From positions 1,178,001 through 1,242,000 of the forward strand of contig JAWWNJ010000038.1 of assembly GCA_037176885.1 (NCBI GenBank): 64,000 nt of DNA, in the 5' to 3' direction. Every line of letters begins with the position of its first letter. Within the stretch, counting starts at the first letter, position 1. Of this stretch, positions 57,505-64,000 are shown in pieces. A model generated the notes under the pieces. That model was given only the letters and a program-made list of their open reading frames with translations, searched no databases and was not told where the DNA came from. The translations under genes and the position numbers were made by a program. Origin of the DNA: Favolaschia claudopus. Its lineage: Eukaryota; Basidiomycota; Agaricomycetes; Agaricales; Mycenaceae.

Positions 57505-58262
57505 TGCGTTATCAAATTTTACGTACATTTCGCGTAATTTGAATGATCCCATTGACGCGCCATCACAAGCGGTGGAGGCGGGAGGGAATAGCAAAGAAGT
57601 CCCGCGGAACTATCGTCAGTAAAAGTAAGTACGCGGCACACGTGTCTGCGGCATCTGCGCTTCCGATCATCCAACTTCCAACTGCCAATGCCCGCACTCT
57701 ACTCCATGCCAACCCCTCGCCAAATGTACTCTTCTACCAGTCAAATGTGGTCTGCGCGGCTGTGGCGGCCCTCACCGGGCGACTGACTTGTCATGCCCTA
57801 TCCGCCAAGTCATTCTGCTCCGTATTTCTGCAGAACATGCAGCCGCTGGTCCTCTCTTCAAGGTCCCTCCGGATCTTTGAAAATTCTTTCCCTTATTTCT
57901 CGCCATACGAAACCGAAACCCTGCTCTGAACCCATCAACAGATTCATCTCAATATCTACCGTCTACTTCATCCACTGTGCCCTATTCAATGGGTAATTTC
58001 CCGGAGTTTGTCGCCCGCTTCACCTGCTCTGCATGTATTACGGTCTACGATGGACATACGTTCAGAAATAGTTGGAAAGTAGTAAAGTAGCAAAGTATCG
58101 TGTACCATAGCCGCTTACAGCGGCTCGAGCACGTTAATGGATTTCATCATCATTTCATCATCAACGTGTGAGATCATTTACGCCCGATGCAGTTGGGCGG
58201 CGGCCGGCTCTCGTGGGGGACGCTCCCAGCCAATTTGTGCGTGTCCCATGGAAGGTAAGTAG
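57505..58262. repeat. Repeat with GCGTGTCCC palindromes, copy B, split by an insertion
   Basis: 57,505-57,645 and 58,164-58,262 match 48,300-48,570 in reverse complement. Between them, 57,646-58,163 is unrelated sequence bordered by ACGTGT on both sides (57,640-57,645 and 58,164-58,169), so a second element of about 518 bp entered copy B. No inverted ends were found for the insertion. Confidence 0.65.
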
Positions 58263-58893
58263 GTAGGTAGTATTACGCGGCCGGTCCGAATTTCGAACGC
58301 CGGGGCCCAGAGATTATCCCGATGTACAAAGCAAGTAAGAACATACACCATCGTGCCTGGACTTCTCCTAGATCACATAACCAAGCGCAACGACCCCACG
58401 AGAAAAACCGTGTCCGACGGGGGAGTTAAGCAACCTAAAAAAAGCAAATGAGTCTGAATAGTTTGTTACTCAGCGTACATAGTGTTGCGGATTTAAGGAA
58501 TTTGGCGGGCGACCCAAGTGCCTTAAATCTACGCTGAACTGTTTGATGGATACGGTCCAGCGTGATGGCAACATTTTGGGTGTGAACTGCCAAGCAACGT
58601 CATCGAATCCCGGCCGCATCAGTCCGGTGATCAAGGCTCAATGTGATGCGCCAACAGTGAGATTTACGCACTCCGTAGCTGCATAGAATTCACAGTCCGG
58701 GTCGCGCCAGCCGTTTGCTCGTGAAAAATGTCCACGTCACCCTCGGCACACCCAGCACGCGCAAACATTGTCTCCCTCTTCCCTTTACGGTCATCCACGA
58801 CACTCTGCAAGACTTGCGCTATACTTGTGGCACACTGCACAATCCACCGAATCTCAATCAGATCCCTACTCTTCTTCACACGCACTCTAAAAT
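58263..58893. other. Region upstream of the 58.9 kb gene
   Basis: No gene recognised. A hairpin with ATTTAAGG and CCTTAAAT occurs at 58,493-58,533. The last 150 bp before the ATG are pyrimidine-rich, as in many fungal promoters. Confidence 0.35.
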
Positions 58894-61439
58894 ATGACCG
58901 GCATCCCGCAATTTGTCAAAATCACCGTTCTCAATGCCCACGAAGAACTCAAGAAGGCTCAAAAGCTTCTCGCGAAGTTCACCAAGACGAACGGTTCAGG
59001 AAGGGTCAAGCTCGGCGGCAATGGTGAGCTTTCTTTGGCCCGCCACCCATCTAATGTCTCAATAAAACTCAGACTACAAGGCTGCTCTTGTCCAGCACAT
59101 CAGGGACTGTCAACAAATGATTGGTACGCAGTTTCTTCACGGATTCAATGCCGAGAATAATCATGCAAGTACATACTGTATAGCTACACCTTCCGGCTCG
59201 CCGAATGATCTACCGGTTCGCCCTGACGGTGCGAACGGTGAGAGTATTTCGTCAGTTTATTGATAAATAGACTGATAGCATGCCCCCAAGATAATCAGCA
59301 GCAAGATGTTCAGCCCCCCAAAGGTCCAAATCCTGGCCCGGCAAACGGTGAGTGTCCATTCTTTGACTCCGTTCATGCATTTCGTTTGCCTTTGGAAATT
59401 TTGGGCGCCATTGCGCAGAGTGTTGAATTTTACCACTTGCCGGCTGATGCGAATTAACGGCTGAGCACTACCGTTCTTTGAGCACAGTTTGCAAGTGTGA
59501 AATTTCAACAGCTGGCCTCTATTGTTTTCCCTTCACAGTTGACAATCGTCATTTTCGGCACTTTGGTGGACCGTTTTCTATACACAGTTCCCAAGTGCAA
59601 TGATCTTACATCCCGGTAGAACTGTCTTTTCAGTACTAGTACAGATCACAGGTGTGATTTGTGAACACTTGCCAGCTACTGTTTTTAAATTGCGGTTCAC
59701 AAGTGGGATATATTAACACTCTGTTTGAACTGTCTTCGTATTACAGCTCACAGGTGTGATTTTGAGACGCACACCAACTACTGTGTTTTTTCAACGGCTG
59801 GCAACGGTGATTTTCTTGCAACTCTTTTAACTGTGTTTGAATCACATCTTCCGGGTGTGATACAAACACAGTTGGCCGACTTCGATACTTACATCACAAA
59901 TTACTGACTCTTATGTGCTAGGAGCTGAGACAATCAATCCCAAGCAGCGTCTCCGCGAAGGAGATATCGACCCTCAGCTGCTGCCTCCGCCCCGTGGCTC
60001 AGCCAAACGGGCAAATCCTCCGGCAGGAGACAAGCCCGATGCTCCACCCAACAAGAAATCACGCACATCCCATGGGCAGCAGTATCGTAAAATTCGTTCG
60101 TCCCAACGCAGCTCCTCATGGATATTGTGCTGATAGTTTCCAGTGAATGAGGATCCTCTTGAAACTGCGAAAGAGTCGATCAACGCGGTGCTGCTCTCCG
60201 GATTCTCGATCCCATGGGCTGAGCTTGGTGCCACTGTGCAGGCGGCAAAACCTTCCCACCCAGTCACAGCAAAGAAATTTGCATCGCTTCTCGATGGAGC
60301 CATTGGTCTCATCGACCATGTGACGACTTTCCCGGAGACAACAGAGTGTTCGGCGGAGCAAATTCAGTGGAATGTCAAAAATACTGGAGGTTCCCTCGTA
60401 TTCTCCGATTTGATTTCGGTTCAGCGCTGGCTTGTACATGCTGGGCTGATGGCTGAGAAAAAGCGGCCAGCCAAAGGTATGTTTTCTTATCTGAACATTC
60501 TCCGCCTTTTTCCGGAATAACAACCGGATGTAGAGAAAGGTTCGGCCAAGATATTTGTGTATGTCGATGGAAAGAAGCGGGAAATGACCGACACGATGAT
60601 GATCGACGCCCGCAACAACACTTCAATATAGAGTTTGTGCGAGCGACCCAGGTCGCTTTTCGATCGCTCAGATCTCTGCAAGAACAGATACCAGGTATGG
60701 ACTCTAAGCGACCTAGAAGAGTATTGCCCTAGGGCATTGCTAGGTCGCTGAGACTTCACACCTGAGACTGCTTGTTGTGGAGATCTGAGCGGTCCCAAAG
60801 CGACCCGGGTCGCTTCGCACAAACCCGCTAATGTGGCCAGAGTGTGTTGAACAAGGGATGGACGCTGTTACGCAGGTGCTCAAGAATCGCGTAAGTTGAT
60901 TCCTTATCGTCCAATGTCTTTCTAAAATTTACGTCAGAGTGGCCGGTCCAAATGCATCACTTGCCAATCAGCGCAACGTGGAATCAAACTCGAGAACCGG
61001 CCCATCCCTCATCGCGCTGATCATCCTTATCTCGAGGGATGCAAGTGCCCTATACGAGGTGCTGCTTTGGAACTCTGGATGATCAAGGTTACGGCTGAGA
61101 TCACCGGAATTCCTCAGCGCGGAGATGATGACATCCGCAAGGGTCGTCTGGCTCTGAATCCGGACATTTTGAAGGTGATTGCAGCTGCGATCAAGGCTGC
61201 CTCCGGGCACGAGGTGGAAACCCTGCTTCAACCCGAGTTCGAACGCCTGATCCACACAGTTATCTGGGGGTTGGACACTCTGAAGGTGATTGCGGAAAAA
61301 TGAAGACTCAAAGTATTCGAAGTCTTTTGATCTGCTTCTCAAAAGATTCAATGAAACAATAGAGGTTTGGAAGAAAGAATCGGAGGATTCTGACTCGGAT
61401 TCGAGCTCGAGCTCGAGTTACGATTCTGATTCTGACTAA
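58894..61439 (+). CDS. Multi-exon gene of unknown function, disrupted by a MITE
   Basis: ATG 58,894. Exons by eye: 58,894-59,023, 59,073-59,123, 59,184-59,237, 59,279-59,347, 59,922-about 60,085, about 60,138-60,476, 60,534-60,628, 60,831-60,890, 60,938-61,439. All but the last intron are phase 1 and have clear GT-AG borders, which supports the model. The start MTGIPQFVKITVLNAHEELK looks helical; the middle is P/K-rich (KRANPPAG, PPNKKSR), then a globular part with FSIPWAELGATVQAA and LLDGAIGLIDHVTTFPE. The last exon has CITCQ and GCKCPIRG, possibly a zinc site, and ends in an acidic SD/S tail. A MITE (60,629-60,828) puts a stop in exon 7, and a missing A near 61,300 shifts the tail. It may be the 5' part of the alpha-kinase gene that follows. 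Function unknown. Confidence 0.6.
59470..59900. repeat. Degenerate tandem repeat inside an intron
   Basis: Words of the form TCACAGGTGTGAT occur near 59,488, 59,589, 59,647, 59,696, 59,749 and 59,848, spaced about 50 or 100 bp, with CAGCTACTGTTTTT-like words between. It enlarges the fourth intron of the surrounding gene to about 570 bp against 40-60 bp for the others. Confidence 0.6.
60629..60828. mobile_element. TA-flanked MITE in an exon, 200 bp
   Basis: Ends read TAGAGTTTGTGCGAGCGACC and GCGGGTTTGTGCGAAGCGAC inward, with TA on each side (60,627-60,628 and 60,829-60,830). An inner pair, GATCTC against GAGATC, extends the foldback. Taking out the element and one TA rejoins the host frame as TSI-MWPECVEQ. 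Confidence 0.8.
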
Positions 61440-61611
61440 TCAAGTAGATACAAATGTAGGTTGAGAACAAGCTTTTCTAATTGCATTGCTGCGAGTCGAT
61501 TGCATCACACACTTGAATATCTTGAGACCTGTAAGAGCATGCGCTCTAGGCGTGTTTCGATGCCACCTGACAACTGTGATATATAAGTATACGGACCCAC
61601 GCACTGGTGAC

Positions 61612-62661
61612 ATGCAATTTGAATCGTCAGAGATCAGCCTTCGCGGGAGACTTCGAAACGACCCCCTCAGTTCTGGGGCTATGAAAAATGTCTACGATGT
61701 GCGTCATATAATATTGTGCTCCGATTGACAATCCACACTCATCCTTTTGTAGTTTCTGTCCGATAATGGACAAAGTTATGTTGTAAAAAGATTTTATCGT
61801 TTGACCAAGGACTCGGAAAATACTGCTCCTAATACACTGCCATTCACTTTTGACGAACATCTCGTTCAAATACAGGCCGAAGCAATGCGAATTGGACTTG
61901 GCCAGTGGTTTATGAATGCCTTTTTTCAGCATGCTAGGGACCGCAATGTTACAGCGATTGATTTCAGTTTGTTTTTATAATTGCTACTGTCAAACTGTTC
62001 AATTGCTCATTAATTTGTAGATATTGCCTTTACCGACGCGTTTCTGGCAGAGGAGATTGAATCTCCGAGCCCTGCTTCGGGCATACCACACATTACAGTG
62101 GAATCACCTGGAATCACTTGGCTGGTCCAGCCAAAGCGGTCCACTTCTGTGGAGCACTTCAGCTACACCCTTGTTCACAAGTCGCGCAAGAAGGATTTGC
62201 GTAGCTCTACAATCTATGCCTTTGCTCATTTCGTTTGGGGACATAGTAATCAAACCATGATCTTTGCCGATCTTCAAGGTATGTAAGCAACTTCTGCCTC
62301 AATATTTTCCGTCTCAAATTGTTCAGGAACACCTGCACTTGTTGGAAGAAAGGATGGCCTTGTCTTATTCGATCCCATGACTCACACGGTTGCCGGGTAT
62401 GTCCATTCTCTTCATATATTTCTCCTGTGCTGACTCGAATTCTGATCTAGAAACAGTGGTATTGGCGACTTCGGCCTTGAAGGAATCAACTCGTTTCTTC
62501 GAGACCATAGCTGCGGCGATGTTTGTAATCGACTTGCACTAGATGAAGTCGCACCTTTGATTTTTGACACCTCCTGTAATGAAGAAGAAGAAGAAGACAA
62601 CTCACCATCTCCGGGTGACGCTGACTCAGCCAATGGAGAGGGAGAGGACAATGTTGATTAG
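61612..62661 (+). CDS. Alpha-kinase (atypical Ser/Thr kinase) gene, 3' part
   Basis: Exons read [12 protein letters not shown] and [11 protein letters not shown], then [17 protein letters not shown] and [14 protein letters not shown], then [37 protein letters not shown] with ADLQG, then [14 protein letters not shown], and finally [28 protein letters not shown]. Introns of 45-65 bp with clean GT-AG borders join all of them in phase. VVKRF holds the ATP-binding lysine; ADLQG and the GDFG/H-C-x-x-x-C zinc-core motif are alpha-kinase signatures. The tail is acidic (EEEEEDN), ending at TAG 62,659-62,661. The first in-frame ATG is 61,612 but the frame is open back to 61,465, so an upstream exon is likely, perhaps shared with the gene that ends 26 bp earlier. 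It may phosphorylate partners in the cytosol; its substrate is unknown. Confidence 0.8.
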
Positions 62662-62696
62662 TTGAAAGCGTAGATATAGATATTTTCAAGCTCGAA

Positions 62697-62702
62697 AATA
62701 AA
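62697..62702 (+). promoter_or_regulatory. Poly(A) signal AATAAA of the alpha-kinase gene
   Basis: AATAAA lies 36 bases after the stop codon, in an A+T-rich stretch. Confidence 0.5.
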
Positions 62703-62732
62703 GCCTTACACTTACAATACATAATTCATTTG

Positions 62733-63324
62733 AATGCATCGACTGGTACAATTTCAATGGCATCACACCAAACCTTGCTATATTTTGCTGTAAATCTCTG
62801 ACAGTGATTGTTGTTAATAACCCTACTCATATAGCTGGCCAGAAAAAGTCAGACTGGAGTCGTTTGAGAAGGAGGCGGAAGAAAGGAAATGTCGGAGTGA
62901 GCACGTGACCGCGTTGTAAATTGATCCGTCCTGTTTCTGGCTTCGGTGCGTAGTGATTGACAAATTTTAAGTGGAGGCAAGGGTCGATAGAGGTCCCGAG
63001 AGTGTACTCGTACCTCCCGGTTGACCACCACTATGCACATGGCAATTCGGTGCTTGGTTCTTTGGCCTTTCTTTGCAGAGTTTTCTTGCGGGCCAATACT
63101 TATTGCGACCTCTGCACTCCAAATTATTTTTCACTCCATCTTGAACCCCCATACACCCTCCATAATCATTTTTTAGGTGTGTTGCTGCCTGATAACAAGG
63201 CCTAATAACCCAAACTGTGTCCGAAGCCGCATGCACAACTGGAGCAAACATCAGAGATCACTGTGACCCATGTGTCACACCATCCCTGCCGCGGAAATTG
63301 AACCGCGACCAATCCGCTTACCGT
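62733..63324. repeat. Duplicated segment, copy B (partner 2,362-2,942)
   Basis: Follows the alpha-kinase gene directly. Together with 62,310-62,600 it is the source-side match of two pieces at the left end of the window. Similarity stops near AATCCGCTTACxGT. Confidence 0.75.
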
Positions 63325-64000
63325 AGGTGTCGCCCTCCAATTCCTTTTGAAGGTTCGGGTTCTTCACTTTCTCCCGGTTGCCTCCATTCTGATTACATCA
63401 TTATTAGCCGTACGATCTCCATGCGCTTTTGGAAGCGCACCTTGAGCTTGGCCTCAGCACCGACCAGGACGATTTCTCTCGCTCCTCCGTCATTCAAGTC
63501 CTTAAACAGAAAACCATCACTCATTGCGGCAGGTCATTGCTCCTCTATCGCGTTAAGATATCTGCAGGCGCTCTCAGCCTGCGTGCCAAGGCTGGCTTAG
63601 CCGACGCATCAGCTTTCGTCATTCCCGCCGCCATAACCCCATGGATCCCTGCCTCCACAATCAACTACGCGCTACCCGGCCTCTACTCAGGACCTCCGAC
63701 AACCACCTATGATGCCTGCCCGCGAAATTTTTGATTCGGATAAAACATGCCCAAAAATTGCGCGCACCCTGCCCGGATTCGGATAAGAAATCGACCATCG
63801 ACGACGCCTCCCCTGCCCCACAATTCGGATAAATCATGGAGGCTGGAAGCCAAGCCTGGTTCAGATTCGGATAAAAAACACCGGGGACTCCTCGGACACA
63901 AGTTCCACCACTGATTACCACCGAATTGAGGCAACTTCGAGGTCAATCAAGGACAATCTGATGAATTTTGCACCGAAGACGCATTTTCTACCTATTTCGG
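63325..64000. other. No recognised gene; spaced GATTCGGATAA motifs
   Basis: GATTCGGATAA or a one-base variant starts at 63,733, 63,776, 63,822 and 63,864, about 42-46 bp apart, with unlike sequence between. Frames before this (63,429-63,734) are unrecognised. Confidence 0.4.

Noticed and set aside
58380..58440. 5S rRNA-like words (GAGTTAAGCAAC)
   Set aside because: Only the short internal-promoter-like word fits; the rest does not align with a 5S gene.
63733..63880. CRISPR-like array
   Set aside because: Repeats are 11-15 bp, spacing is uneven and the DNA is eukaryotic in character.

Overview
The window looks like accessory, transposon-rich DNA from a filamentous basidiomycete, most probably an Agaricomycete. 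The basis is the short phase-consistent introns, a NACHT-WD40 relic with very similar WD repeats, an alpha-kinase gene of the type common in mushrooms, an EnSpm/CACTA-like transposase relic, and LINEs with the order endonuclease, RNase H, reverse transcriptase. No rRNA, tRNA or CRISPR locus could be supported. Species is not determined.

Layout. 1-9.6 kb: an integrase-core transposase fragment, a hAT-like element, a decayed copy of the 3' end of the alpha-kinase gene at the other end of the window, another TIR element, and a NACHT-WD40 (STAND) pseudogene cut apart by a MULE-like element, with a further hAT-like element just beyond. A 46-base run of G lies at 9.62 kb. 11.1-29.4 kb: a large inverted repeat with two 7,331-bp arms that appear identical, separated by 3,584 bp. 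Each arm holds a decayed LINE (called LINE-2 here), itself split by a MULE-like element carrying three telomere-type repeats, plus the tail of a second LINE (LINE-1) whose body fills the spacer.

30.7-36.6 kb: a gene for a Dnmt1-type cytosine-5 methyltransferase with two BAH domains. Two nested non-autonomous transposons lie just upstream, and the tail of an old Copia element lies downstream. 37-45 kb: TIR elements, two members of a TA-flanked MITE family, and a young Copia element with almost identical LTRs that lacks reverse transcriptase. 45-58 kb: relics only (EnSpm/CACTA-like transposase, AT-hook reading frame, 3'-5' exonuclease fragment, dispersed repeats). 58.9-62.7 kb: a nine-exon gene of unknown function, broken by a MITE in an exon, followed closely by an alpha-kinase gene. 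Sequence downstream of the kinase is duplicated at 2.4-2.9 kb.

The host genes that look most nearly functional are the methyltransferase, the unknown multi-exon gene and the alpha-kinase. The first two each carry a single-base frameshift that could be a sequencing error. Nearly everything else is mobile DNA at different stages of decay. A methyltransferase sitting among silenced elements, and LINE-2 stop codons that all fit C-to-T change, suggest a methylated, heterochromatic region, but that is inference.
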